A stretch of DNA of 64,000 nucleotides from Viridothelium virens (Eukaryota > Ascomycota > Dothideomycetes > Trypetheliales > Trypetheliaceae): contig ML991786.1 in NCBI GenBank assembly GCA_010094025.1, positions 62,001 to 126,000 of the forward strand, in the 5' to 3' direction. The notes beneath the pieces were generated by a model, which did no database searches, was not told where the DNA came from, and worked only from the letters and a program-made list of their open reading frames with translations. The first letter of the stretch is position 1. Each line of letters begins with the position of its first letter. The position numbers were made by a program, and so were the translations under genes. Below are positions 54,254 to 64,000 of the stretch, piece by piece.

Positions 54254-56912
54254 ATGGCGATTCAAAAAAAGGTCTGTCCCAGCCCTAAGCTCAACTCGCT
54301 CTATACGATGATGCTTATACCTTCGTAGCACGGCAAAGGCCGTCTCGACAAGTACTATCATCTTGCTAAAGAAAAGGGATATCGCGCTCGCGCTGCCTTC
54401 AAGCTCATACATCTTAACAAGAAGTACTCCTTTCTCCAATCCTCAAAAGTAGTTCTCGACCTTTGCGCCGCCCCGGGATCATGGACCCAAGTCGCTGCTG
54501 CCACCATGCCCGTTTCCTCCCTCCTTGTCGCCGTCGATCTCACTCCTATCAAGCCGATTCCTAAAGCAATTACATTCCAGAGCGATATCACAACACCTCA
54601 ATGTCGAGCTACAATTAGACAGCATTTAAAGAGCTGGAAAGCAGACACCGTATTACATGGTAAGCCTATTTAAAAGCTGTTGGTGGAGCTCTATGCTGAT
54701 GGCTCGAACAGATGGGGCACCGAATGTAGGTCGCTCATGGCTCCAGGATGCATACAGTCAAGCGGAATTGGTATTACAGGCGCTGAAGCTGGCAACGGAG
54801 TTTTTAGCGGAAGGAGGCACATTCGTTAGCAAGGTCTTCCGAAGCAAGGATTATAACAGTTTGCTATGGGTGTTCAATCAGCTTTTCAACAAGGTGGAGG
54901 CTACAAAACCGCCATCGTCACGAAATGTGTCGGCGGAGATATTCGTGGTGTGCAGAGGTTACAAGGCACCGAAACGAATCGATCCCAAGTTTCTAGATTC
55001 CCGATCCGTGTTTGCTGAACTTGGTGCGCCGACGCCAAACAACGAAGCGAAAGTGTTCGATCCGGAGAAGCAAGCGAAAAAGCGGAAACGAGAGGGGTAC
55101 GAAGAAGGCGATTGGACACAGTTCAGAGAGGCGAGTGTAGTGGACTTCGTACAAAGTACGGACCCAATTGCAATGTTAGGGAGCATGAATAAATTAAGCT
55201 TCGAGCAAAAGCCAGGTGGAAATGGAGATCTGGCTTTGAAGACTTTAGAAATGCTACCGGAGACGACGCAGGAGCTTCGAGATTGCTGCGCCGATTTGAA
55301 GGTGTTGGGTAGAAAGGAATTCAGAAACTTGCTGAGGTGGAGACTTAAAGTGCGCGACCGATTCGGGTTCAGTGAGAAAAAAAAGGCAGAGGCGGAGGAG
55401 AAGCGAAGACAGGAAGAGGCTGAGGGCGAGGAGCATGAGAAGGCAGAGGTTGAGTCCATGGATGAGGAGCTGAAGCTTCAGGAGGATCTGCAGAGACTCA
55501 AGGAGAAAGGTGACAAGCAGAAGCGCAAAGAGAGAAAAAAGGAAAATGAGCGCAAGCGTAAGGAGATTATCCGCATGCAAATGAATATGACAGCGCCCAT
55601 GGAAATTGGGATGGAGCAAGCTGGGCCAAACGGTGAAGATGCAATGTTCGCTTTAAAAATAGCCGATAATGCCAAGTCGCTAGCACAATTGGCAAAGGGA
55701 AAGATGCACAGCGTCGTCGAGGCGCCTGCTAAAGAAGAGAGTGACGACGAGCGGGAGGACAGAGAGAGCGACGATGAAGAAGATGAATTGGAAAGACAGC
55801 TAGACACGATGTACGACGACTACAAGGAACGCAAGGCACTAGCAGATGCGAAGTATCGTGCGAGAAAGGCTCGGAAAGATCATGGGAAAGAGCATGAAGA
55901 GGAGGAGGGAGAATTCGAAGGATTCTCAGATAGAGAGCCGGCAGAGAGCAGCGATGATCTTGAGGAGGATGAGGATAGTGATGATGAGTCTCATGACGAT
56001 GCCGCTCGAGAAAGTGGTCTCATCACCGACCTTAAAGGAAAAGAGCAGCCAACCGCGGGCCTTTCAATGCGAGCCGTGCGATTCTTCGATCAAGACATTT
56101 TCAAAGGTATTGAGGGGCTGGATAGTATCGATGATGACAGTGGAATTGACGTTGATGAGGGCTCGACCACTCCTCCAAAGCACAATGTTGCAGACACTAC
56201 TCAAAGCAATGCCAAAGTGTTGTCGCAGCCTCAGCGACGGGATCAAGAATCTGAAGCCGAGTCGGACAAGAGCTTTGAAATGGTCAAACGCGGAGATGAC
56301 GATGCAGAAGACTGGAATGAAGGCCCCTCTCGCACTGCTGCTGAGTCCCACGAGCGTCCTAATATCGACATCATCACCGCAGAAGCCATGACACTTGCCC
56401 ATCAACTTGCCACTGGCCAGAAAACGAAAGAAGATCTCATCGATGACAATTTCAATAAATATTCTCACCGCGACGTCGATGGCCTTCCAGACTGGTTTCT
56501 TGACGACGAGACCAAGCACTCCCGTCCGCACCGCCCCATCACCGCCGCGGCTGCACGTGCCATCAAGGAGAAACAGCTGGCGCTGAACGCACGACCGATC
56601 AAAAAGGTGCGAGAGGCGCGAGACAGGAAGAGGTACAAAGCTGCTCGACGGCTAGAGAAGGTCAGGCAGAAGGCTGGCCTTCTAGCGGAGGAGGAAGGGG
56701 TCAGTGAAGGCGACAAGGCGAAGAACGTAGCGAGGTTAATGGCGAGGGCAGCAAGGAAGAAGCCGAAACAGAAGGTCAACGTGGTGGTGGCAAAGGGAGG
56801 GAACCGGGGGATCAGTGGAAGGCCAAAGGGAACGAAGGGGAAGTACAAAATGGTGGATGCGAGGCTGAAGAAGGATGTCAGGGCGACGAAGAGGATTGCG
56901 AAGAGGAAGTGA
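54254..56912 (+). CDS. SPB1: Spb1, 27S pre-rRNA 2'-O-methyltransferase
   Basis: Exons 54254-54271 (six codons), 54329-54659 and 54712-56912, with 57- and 52-bp introns, encode 849 aa. The joins give [20 protein letters not shown] and VLHDGAPNVG, both diagnostic. The FtsJ-like methyltransferase domain (about 20-220) has [16 protein letters not shown] as SAM loop and the HDGAP motif. A central domain and long Glu/Lys/Arg coiled coils follow. The Spb1 C-terminal domain starts near 640 ([20 protein letters not shown]), and the protein ends with basic nucleolar-type clusters. Spb1 methylates the G of the A-loop in 25S rRNA and is needed for 60S assembly in the nucleolus. Length matches yeast Spb1 (about 840). 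Confidence 0.96.
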
Positions 56913-57039
56913 GATTGGAGGCGTGAGATACGTTTTTTCAAGCTACGGTATCAGGATCTGTCGCAAATCCATCTTTATCTAAGATAGCATTGCCCTGGAA
57001 CGCCCTAATCGTACTTTTCGCAAGCCGTCAAACGTGAGA

Positions 57040-57608
57040 TCATGCACTATCGCCGTAGAAAATCTCTTTGCATTGATGAGTCGCGTTGACAACCGCCTCA
57101 TAAGCCTTGAAGTCTGGAGTGAGAATGATGTTAGTTCCACATCCGCCCCTGTATCGTACAGACAGATTACTGCAGAGGAAGAACAACCCAGCACTCACCG
57201 ATATCAGTCCCAAAATCTGTACTTGCAAATACCCGCACACCCAAGTCCTGTTGCACTTTGCCGACTACTTCGAAGAAGTGGTTTTGGATGAAATGAGCTT
57301 CCTAGCACAACGTTAAAAAACATCATCGAACACTTCATGATCGATCAAAAGTTATGATACGACAACATGACAATGCATTGATACGACTAAATTTCTCAGG
57401 AGGTCGTCCTGGATTTATTTCTTGGATTTGGCTAGAAACTTCAAATTCAGCTTACCCGGTTCAAGATGACAGTGATCGGCCCTCCGCAGTCGACAACAGC
57501 CTGTTCGCCTCTCAGCTGCGTGACTTTGCCCAGGATCCGGACAGTCTGGTGGGTGTAGTTTTCGAGATACTGCGCAGTGATGCGCGGAGTTGCTTCAGTC
57601 ACAGACAT
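57040..57608 (-). CDS. Replication protein A 14-kDa subunit (RFA3-like)
   Basis: Exons 57608-57456, 57301-57199 and 57113-57040, with 154- and 85-bp introns, encode 109 aa. The protein is a single OB fold: TPRITAQYLENYTHQTVRIL for strand 1, GPITVILNR, then AHFIQNHFFEVVGKVQQDLG, then FASTDFGTDI and the C-terminal helix KAYEAVVNATHQCKEIFY. This is the layout of fungal RPA3, which with RPA1 and RPA2 coats single-stranded DNA in replication and repair. Size is as expected (about 110-122). The open frame runs upstream to a non-ATG start, and I took the ATG at 57608. The gene is convergent with Spb1. Confidence 0.9.
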
Positions 57609-58439
57609 CCTAGCAAAAGCGAATTGTAGTGCCCGAGTACATGTATCGGTTGCAGGAATGTATTTTTCGACGTTCGAGGGAGGATGAAATCGAGTATTCT
57701 TTTTTTTTCCCCCCCAATAGCTTGAACGGAGCCACAAGAGAGCTTTTATATTGTGTCAGTCAAAGAGCAGGAATGGTCGAGAAAGCCAAGCACGGACACC
57801 GCCAGGTGAGAAAAAGACAAGCAGTAGCTCAGCTTCAGCTCTGTTTTTGATCTAGACACTATGTTCATCCGACAGAGTTGGGTTGAGGTTTGTTGATAGA
57901 CGTTTGTCACATTGTGCTTCACCAGAATGGGAAAAGTCAAGTTTTCACGCGACGCGTTTGGTACTTTACGCGCTTCGTAGGCTCGTGCTCAAAGTCTCAG
58001 CCACGACCACTCACCACACCAGCGTTTGGCTACCCAGTACCCAATATATTCCACGCCGATCAGCTAAAAGCAGTACGGCTAGATACAATGCCGGAACCTG
58101 ACTGAAAAGCATGCTTCGATGACTTACCGGCTTCCCAAGCTTATACTCTGCGAATAGAAAACCTAAATCCCAGATGAGAGCAGAAGCTGGTAAGAAAGAC
58201 TGGAAGGAGGCTGAGGCCACTAAGCGTTCCTATTTCGACCGTGACATATTACTGACGAGTTGTGCTGTTTGAAGAGATGGTATCGCTAGTCCCTACGGAG
58301 AAGGCCTCTGATTACTCCCGATGATGAAAGAGAATCAATATAAGGATCGCACATCGGTAAAAGAGATGACTGTATATTGTGCCTGATTACAAGATGGGGC
58401 CGCAATATAAAGTTTCTACATATGACACTACGGTTAGGC
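57609..58439. other. Intergenic
   Basis: About 830 bp between the RPA3 start and the thiolase stop. Contains a T-run joined to a C-run (about 57699-57716). Small frames near 58011-58220 and 57746-57940 end at splice-like sites but show no family. Confidence 0.4.
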
Positions 58440-59831
58440 CTACAGGCTCACTGCTGGTACCTGACGACGAATCGCCGACGACTTGGAGGCAGCCCACGCG
58501 CTCCATCTCTTCGCTCGAACCTGCTTAGCTTGCTTCGCCGTGATACCTCTTGCCTCGACAGCAGGATTGTACCCAAGGCCTGAAACAGACGTAATCTCGC
58601 TATTGGTCAACAACGCATTCTCTTGTCCGTCAGCGCGCTGCAAAACCGTCACGACACATGCGCCCCCAAGCCCGGCATTCTGCTGTAATGCTGCTTGACC
58701 CGCCTTGACTGGCACCAGTCGGTTATTTGCCCAGCCCCTCAATTGCCAAACGAGCTCTGCACATTGCGCGATACCCGTTGCGCCAAGTGGATGGCCCTTG
58801 GAGATCAAACCGCCCGATGGATTGATGATGGCTTTCTTGCTCCCGTACGTGAGCTGGTCATCGCGGACGTACTCATGCCCTTTACCGGAGGGGGCGAAGC
58901 CGATGGCGTCGATTGTTAGGATCTCGTTACTGGAGAAACAGTCGTGGACTTCGGCGACCTTGACATCAGCAATATTGACGCCGGCTTCTGCGAGAGCCAG
59001 GGAGGCTGTGTGTTTGACCATTTCGTACCCGACGAGGCTCATTGCTGAACCGCTATACAAGCTAGGGCTGTCGGTTGCCAGACTTTGGCCAGTGACCTTG
59101 ACTGCTCGGGTCTTAAGCTCGGGGTGAGCGTTTAAGAAGGATTTAGAGACCACCACAGCCGCTGCTGCTCCATCACTTGTGGGACAGCATTGCAGCTTTG
59201 TTAGCGGCGGATATACTGTAGGTGAGTCCATAATCTGATGGTGAGTGTACTGAGACTGGAATTGAGAGTAGGGATTGCGCTGGGAATGCTCATGATTGAC
59301 CCTAGCTACCTCGGCGAAGTCTTTCGGATCGGCGCCATACTTTTGGATGTACTCATTCGCAGCATTTGCGAACATTTGAGCTGCCCATGGTGCTTCGGTC
59401 GAAGATGGCCACTTCGTGTTCATCATGTCCATCGCCAGTCCTAGAGGATTCGTCCGGTCCTCGAAGTTACTGCCCAGACTTCCCGGTGACATCTTCTCGA
59501 ACCCGAGAACGAGCACGCAGTCCGCCAGACCTCCCTTGACAAAATCAACCGCCATTACCATTCCCGTAGAACCGGACGCGCAGTTATTGTTGACGTTATA
59601 AACTGGTATTTGCGTCATCCCGAATTGATAGAATACCCTTTGCCCGCATGTGCTGTCTCCATAACAGTATGAGGCGATGGCTCGATCGACGCTGTCGTAG
59701 GTGATGTGAGCTTCCAGAAGGGCTTTTGCACCGGCTTCATGACCCATTTCGACATATTCATTACAGACTTGAGGTTTGGCAAATTTTGTCAAGCCAACAC
59801 CTAGGATGTACGCTGAACCAGAAGGAGTCAT
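58440..59831 (-). CDS. SCP-x-type thiolase (acetyl-CoA acyltransferase)
   Basis: A single exon of 463 aa from an ATG at 59831. The thiolase fold shows NNNCASGSTG with nucleophile C84, VAEVHDCFSSNE, and the final GGLISKGHPLGATG with the second catalytic residues. This C-H-D-C-F pattern is the SCP-x thiolase class, which cleaves 3-ketoacyl-CoA of branched or sterol-side-chain type, rather than the POT1 class. The SCP2 lipid-binding domain of mammalian SCPx is absent, as in other fungal versions. The end is VSL, not a clear PTS1, so import may be by another route or by partner. It is divergent to the GST-kappa-like gene and lies beside an acyl-CoA ligase and a dienoyl-CoA reductase. Confidence 0.92.
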   Translation of the reverse strand: MTPSGSAYILGVGLTKFAKPQVCNEYVEMGHEAGAKALLEAHITYDSVDRAIASYCYGDSTCGQRVFYQFGMTQIPVYNVNNNCASGSTGMVMAVDFVKGGLADCVLVLGFEKMSPGSLGSNFEDRTNPLGLAMDMMNTKWPSSTEAPWAAQMFANAANEYIQKYGADPKDFAEVARVNHEHSQRNPYSQFQSQYTHHQIMDSPTVYPPLTKLQCCPTSDGAAAAVVVSKSFLNAHPELKTRAVKVTGQSLATDSPSLYSGSAMSLVGYEMVKHTASLALAEAGVNIADVKVAEVHDCFSSNEILTIDAIGFAPSGKGHEYVRDDQLTYGSKKAIINPSGGLISKGHPLGATGIAQCAELVWQLRGWANNRLVPVKAGQAALQQNAGLGGACVVTVLQRADGQENALLTNSEITSVSGLGYNPAVEARGITAKQAKQVRAKRWSAWAASKSSAIRRQVPAVSL

Positions 59832-60614
59832 AATGAGTATTTACGGTGCTTGTGAAGGTTCGAGAAGAACGCAGTTGTCTCGCGCTGGCAGGAGCCACTC
59901 TTTCTTATGGCATCGAGACTGCGATCATGCGTCCGAGATAAGCCTTCCCATATCATCCAATTTTTTTCCATTGATTAGAATCATGCGGTACAATCATGCG
60001 GAAATTTCCATGTCCATCAAGCGGCTGAAGGCACTCCATCAGAACGAAGCGCTCGGAGCCGTTGTTCATACTCAGTGCGGATGGCATCAAGCGTGTTTGC
60101 GGCTCCGATGTTAATCGGATCGCTTCCTTGTGTGGAAGTTGACTGCAGCTGACGCGGACTTCACGCTAATGCAGCTGACAGATTTATTCTAGGAGAATTT
60201 CGCCGGCGCCGACCCTATTCGATGGGTTAATTATATGCAAGACTGGGTGGTCTCCAATACCACTCTGCAGCTGTGGCAATGATGGCGTAGAGCAGCTATC
60301 GCAGCATCGATTAATTGGAGTTGCCTTTGCACCAGATGGCACATTTAGATATATCTATCAGGTTCTGCTAAAGCTTCACACAATTGCGAAGGGCTTTTGA
60401 ACTAGGATAAAATGATTGAGGAGATTTTTCGCCGAGTTTCTCCGGGATCATGCACAGCTGCGATTTGTCGTCCCGAGGTTGTTCATTACAAGGTTACGTG
60501 AGAAGTTATGGTAGATAAAATATGGGCCGTCTTGAGGAGCACGAATATCTCCGACCTCACCTCGTCCCGGTTGCAACAACTTTCAGCTCGTTCAAACTTT
60601 TTCCAGAATCCGTT
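59832..60614. promoter_or_regulatory. Shared divergent promoter, thiolase and GST-kappa-like genes
   Basis: 783 bp between two divergent ATGs. CCGAGG at 60473-60478 is the only fatty-acid-regulator-like core I see. An in-frame ATG at 60522 would add 31 residues to the GST-like protein. Confidence 0.45.
60473..60478 (+). promoter_or_regulatory. CCGAGG motif, thiolase/GST promoter
   Basis: Core of FarA/FarB/CTF1-type sites, 137 bp before the GST-kappa-like ATG and 642 bp before the thiolase ATG. Weak alone; see the finding on shared motifs. Confidence 0.3.
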
Positions 60615-61480
60615 ATGTCGAAAGCGCGGATGAAACTTTATCTTGACTTGCAGAGCCCGTACTCATATCTGGCATTCAGTTTCATTAGAGTAAGCAGCAA
60701 GAAACCTTTCAACAGATTTTGCTTACCAGCTTTTGGACTAGAAATCTCCATCCTTTCAGACCTGTGACAAAGACTATGTACCGGTCCTCCTCATCGGATT
60801 TGTGAAGGCTGGAGTGGGTACACCGCCATGGAGTAGCTCCAGTAAGCTTGGACGATATACAAAAGCTCAACTAATCCCGCCTCACGGTTCTATAGACAAA
60901 GTAAGATACCTCGAGAAAGATCTGGCGAGATGGGCCGAGCAATTGAAGATTCCATGGCGGCCAGGCCATCCTGCCTATTACCCAAATACGAGTACCTCTA
61001 ACGTAAGTTAAGGTCCTTAGATGCAGGATACACCAAAATGAACGTTAGTCAGGTCCAAAGAGCAGCTGTAGCATGTAGTCTAGAGTGTCCGGACAAGTTG
61101 GGCGACGTCCTCGACGCCCTTTACTACGCCTTCTGGTTTAGGAAGCGTGGCGTCCAGTTAGACGAGGTGTATGAATCTATACTTCGAAGTATCTTGGGAG
61201 AGTCGCTGTCAGACAAAGTTGTTAGGCGTGTGAGTATCAATTTCAACACCACTCCCCGGAAATGGCCGAAGCCCTGACTGAATTGTAGAGCGAGTCTGAA
61301 GAGGTGAAGGCTTTGCTGCGCAAAAACACTCAGGAGGCGCTAGATGATGGAGCGTGCGGACTTCCTTGGTTCAGTGTAATTAATTCAGCTGGTGAACAAG
61401 ATGTCTTTTGGGGGTTTGATCACATTGGCCAAGTGACTCGCTTCCTCGGACTTGAGAAAATTCGATCAGCCCATTTGTAG
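60615..61480 (+). CDS. Kappa-class GST / DsbA-like oxidoreductase, peroxisomal
   Basis: Five exons, 60615-60689, 60760-60841, 60896-61002, 61053-61229 and 61289-61480, encode 210 aa. The joins restore the family: LYLDLQSPYSYLAFSFIR then TCDKDYVPVLLIG, PPWSSSNKVRYLEKDLARWA, and the late ALDDGACGLPWFSV. This is the GST-kappa/2-hydroxychromene-2-carboxylate isomerase group of the DsbA thioredoxin fold, with the SPYSY active-site loop. The last three residues are AHL, a PTS1 variant; mammalian GSTK1 is also peroxisomal. The start could instead be at 60522. It is convergent with the acyl-CoA ligase, 33 bp apart. It may detoxify reactive acyl or peroxide products of beta-oxidation. Confidence 0.87.
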
Positions 61481-61513
61481 CGAAGTACACATGCCAGCTC
61501 CTATATAGCACAT

Positions 61514-63202
61514 CTACAGTCTTGCCTGAGAAAGGTTCCCGTTCCTGATCTCCCGGTTGGCTTTGTCTCTCAATTCTCGGCGTACTATTTTCCCCGCTGG
61601 TGTCTTGGGAATGGAATTGAGGAATACAACGCCACCACAAAGTCGCTTCTGCTTCGAAACTCTGCACTGTATAAACTCTTCGACCTGTGCCTCAGAAATC
61701 ATCGACTTATTTCGAGCCACCACATATGCCCGGGGCTCTTCGTCTCCTGTAATGTTCTTCACTCCGATTACAGCGGCGTCGATAATCTGAGGGTGTTCAA
61801 GAAGTAACGCCTCAAGTTCTGCGGGCGCAACCTGCGCGCCTCGGACCTTGATCAGCTCCTTCTTCCGATCGACAATATACCATTTGCCTTTGTCAATGAG
61901 AGCAATGTCGCCAGTCTTTAGCCACCCATCACTCGTCTTCGTCTCGGTGGTGGCCTTTTCGTTCCGCCAGTACGCTTTCATGATATTCGGTCCCCGGACC
62001 CACAGCTCTCCTGCCTGTCCTTGCTTCGTTTCCTCTGCACCATCATCTCGAATGAGTTTTGCTTCGACTCCAGGCAGTAATTCGCCCACAGATGTCGTTG
62101 TGCATTGAGATGTCTCGCACTCGTCCCACGCCAGACACAAGGCTGGAGCTTCTGTCATACCCCAGGCCTGCCGAACCCTTACTCGACCTTGCCATATTTC
62201 CTCAAATCGTTCCGTGACTTCTCTTCCAAGTGGAGCAGCCCCGACAATGATCTTTCTTACGCTTGAGATGTCGCACTCACCGCTTCGTGCAGTGGGATGT
62301 TTCGCCATTGCGATCAGCATAGGAGGGACTAGGAGTAGTTCGGTGATCCTGAATCGTGCGATGTGGCGTAACATGGTCAACAGATCATACCTCTCCATCA
62401 GGTAAATTTGCAAGCCTAACTTTGGCGACATTAGGCAATAATATAGTAGACCAAGACCGTGATAGAAAGGCAAGACACACAGATTTCGCCTATTTGTGAC
62501 AGTCTTGTCCGAGCATAGGGTACGCTCTAGCTGTATAATATTGCTGACGATTTGGTAATGCGAGATCTCCACTCCTTTCGGAAGTCCTGTGGTTCCAGAG
62601 GAGTAAGCCAGAAGGGCTGTCCTATTCGATTTCTCTGGACTATCGAGTTCCTTCCAATTAAGTTCTTTACTGGCTTGAGAACTTCCGAGGAGCTTTGTCC
62701 AATGTTGGATGGGAGTCTGTTGAGGCCAATGCAGCTCATCCAATCCAATATCCTCGAACAGCAAGACCGCACCAAGGTCCATTGCAGCCATCTGGACTGC
62801 TTCCTGAGCTCTCTGCAAACAATTTGGCGCTGCCAAGATGAACTTTGGCGCGCAATCTTTTATCTGAAAGGCTGCCTCACGAACGGAAAACCCGGGGTTG
62901 GCGCTGTTGTAGATTCCTTGGGCGATTATGGTTCCCATGACCACGATCGGCGTAAAGATACTGTTCCCTGAGAAGAGCATAACACGGTCTCCTGGTCGGA
63001 GGCCAGCGGCTGACAAACCCGCAGCAAATCGCTTTGACCACTCACGGTACGATGAGAATGTGAAGTAGTGCGTCTCAGGCCGTTTTGCATCTAAAAACAC
63101 TTTTCTTTGGGCACTCTGCAGGTTTCCACCAGACTGATCAAAGATGAACGTCGGAAGGCAGACATTTGGTGGGGCTAACGGCCATCTTGACTGATACGGC
63201 AT
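61514..63202 (-). CDS. Acyl-CoA/4-coumarate-CoA-type ligase, peroxisomal
   Basis: A single exon of 562 aa from the ATG at 63202; the frame begins three codons earlier at a TTG. It is an ANL-superfamily enzyme. The P-loop motif is LLAYSSGTTGLPKGVEIS, then QAWGMTEAP, then DGWLKTGDIALID, and the end carries the catalytic Lys (PKTPAGKIVRREL). The last three residues are ARL, a good PTS1. It should activate a carboxylic acid with ATP to acyl-AMP and then acyl-CoA inside peroxisomes. Fungal proteins of this type act on medium-chain, phenylpropanoid or other hydrophobic acids. It starts 487 bp from a divergent 2,4-dienoyl-CoA reductase, which suggests a shared pathway. Confidence 0.93.
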   Translation of the reverse strand: MPYQSRWPLAPPNVCLPTFIFDQSGGNLQSAQRKVFLDAKRPETHYFTFSSYREWSKRFAAGLSAAGLRPGDRVMLFSGNSIFTPIVVMGTIIAQGIYNSANPGFSVREAAFQIKDCAPKFILAAPNCLQRAQEAVQMAAMDLGAVLLFEDIGLDELHWPQQTPIQHWTKLLGSSQASKELNWKELDSPEKSNRTALLAYSSGTTGLPKGVEISHYQIVSNIIQLERTLCSDKTVTNRRNLCVLPFYHGLGLLYYCLMSPKLGLQIYLMERYDLLTMLRHIARFRITELLLVPPMLIAMAKHPTARSGECDISSVRKIIVGAAPLGREVTERFEEIWQGRVRVRQAWGMTEAPALCLAWDECETSQCTTTSVGELLPGVEAKLIRDDGAEETKQGQAGELWVRGPNIMKAYWRNEKATTETKTSDGWLKTGDIALIDKGKWYIVDRKKELIKVRGAQVAPAELEALLLEHPQIIDAAVIGVKNITGDEEPRAYVVARNKSMISEAQVEEFIQCRVSKQKRLCGGVVFLNSIPKTPAGKIVRRELRDKANREIRNGNLSQARL

Positions 63203-63689
63203 CTTATCCAATGGTCCTTTTCAGTGAAAATTCGCGAATATATTGAGATGAGATTGTATATTTCTTCTTGGAGTCAGGCTGGTGGTAAGGAATGTGACGA
63301 AGAAAGCCATAGATCCGAGGAATGCAAGAATATGTGGACAGTAGACGTATGAGAAAGATTCTTGAAGGACTGCTTTTATCTGTCACCTTAGCGGGAAAAT
63401 GCTTAGATTTCACTTTGGTAAAATTGGTTTCCTCTAAGCTGGTCAAGCAATGATTGCCCCGTTGGATGAGCTGGCACGGATTTGCGGAGCCGCACTTTGC
63501 TGCGGTACGGAATGTCGGATGCGAGTGGAAGCAATTAAGGCCCCGCGTCTATTTGCTTGTCGTAGATAGGCTCAAATCTAACTAGGCTCTGCCCAGAGAT
63601 ATATATGGGAGCATGGGCGTAACAAGCAGGAAGGTTGAGGTGCGACTGATTTCAGGATTTTACTCTCTTGGTGCATAGCAAGCTTCGCA
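63203..63689. promoter_or_regulatory. Shared divergent promoter, ligase and dienoyl-CoA reductase
   Basis: 487 bp between two divergent ATGs, containing CCGAGG at 63315-63320. Confidence 0.5.
63315..63320 (+). promoter_or_regulatory. CCGAGG motif, ligase/reductase promoter
   Basis: Core of FarA/FarB/CTF1-type sites, 112 bp before the ligase ATG. Weak alone; see the finding on shared motifs. Confidence 0.3.
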
Positions 63690-64000
63690 ATGGCGGCAAC
63701 TTCGACAGACTTCATAAGCGAGATTTGGCGAAAAGGCATATTTGGTAGGCTTCCCTTCTTTCTACTGGGATATGAATGAGCACAGAAGAAGTTGACATGA
63801 TGATCGAATTATGGTAGAAAATAAAGTGGTCTTCTGTACAGGCGGATCTGGCGACATCTGCAGTGCGCAAGTTATGGCGATTGTCCATCTTGGCGCGAAT
63901 GCTTGCATTGTCGGTCGTAACAAAGACAAAGCTGAACGTGTCGCAAACGAAATTGCCACCACTAGGCCAGGATCTCGAGTACTCGCGGTTGGTAATGTCG
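63690..64000 (+). CDS. Peroxisomal 2,4-dienoyl-CoA reductase (SDR), 5' part
   Basis: Exons 63690-63744 and 63818 to the window end, with a 73-bp intron (gtaggc...ggtag), encode the first 79 residues or so. The join gives SEIWRKGIFENKVVFCTGGS. The SDR cofactor loop is FCTGGSGDICSAQV, a TGGxGxIC variant found in fungal Sps19-type 2,4-dienoyl-CoA reductases. LGANACIVGRNKDKAE is the second strand, with the Arg that favours NADPH. The enzyme removes double bonds at even positions of unsaturated acyl-CoA during peroxisomal beta-oxidation. The gene is cut by the window edge, so catalytic residues and any PTS1 are not visible. The N-terminal similarity to the fungal family is strong. Confidence 0.88.

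Noticed and set aside
57699-57716. T-run followed by C-run, similar to one in the intron near 48090
   Set aside because: Simple homopolymer junctions; no sign of a shared element beyond the runs.

Overview
The window looks like nuclear DNA of a filamentous ascomycete (Pezizomycotina). Genes are spaced, sit on both strands, and are cut by short introns of about 47-217 bp with GT...AG ends. Core eukaryotic genes are present: Spb1, the RPA 14-kDa subunit, a U-box cyclophilin, MFAP1, ribosomal stalk protein P1 and an alternative NADH dehydrogenase. Fungal-only families surround them. A helotialean or other leotiomycete origin is my impression from the hypothetical families, not something the sequence proves. 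Gene starts were placed at ATG codons; several of the longest open frames begin upstream at TTG and were shortened. Exon joins were read by eye.

Region by region. 1-3 kb has no supported gene, only a tRNA-like 3' half. 3-6.6 kb holds a cis-aconitate-decarboxylase-like MmgE/PrpD enzyme divergent from a sugar-porter MFS transporter. 6.9-12.5 kb is a block of wall and polysaccharide enzymes: a secreted GH25 lysozyme, a secreted GH5-X2-CBM46-type endoglucanase and a NodB-type deacetylase. 13.3-24.5 kb has an F-box protein, a large E2-domain protein with two SUMO-interacting-type motifs, a hexose-transporter-like MFS and an acyl-CoA thioesterase ending in SRL. 24.8-38 kb has the alternative NADH dehydrogenase, a six-exon ubiquitin-like-domain protein, a disordered coiled-coil protein, and two fungal-type genes with CxH...CxxC motifs, one of which may be decaying.

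38-57.6 kb is mostly housekeeping: an O-methyltransferase, MFAP1, cyclophilin-like 2, an unusual P1, a small membrane protein, a secreted GH43 arabinanase, a YML020W-type hydrolase-like protein, an F-box protein, a small Cys-rich protein, a kinase-fold protein, Spb1 and RPA3.

58.4-64 kb is the most interesting stretch. Four adjacent genes read as one peroxisomal acyl-CoA catabolic set: a SCP-x-type thiolase, a kappa-class GST/DsbA-like protein ending in AHL, an acyl-CoA/coumarate-CoA-type ligase ending in ARL, and a 2,4-dienoyl-CoA reductase cut by the window end. They sit in divergent and convergent pairs. Both divergent promoters contain CCGAGG, the core recognised by fungal fatty-acid regulators of the FarA/FarB/CTF1 type. 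The same hexamer lies upstream of the distant thioesterase ending in SRL. No LTR element, Polinton, rRNA or CRISPR array was recognised.
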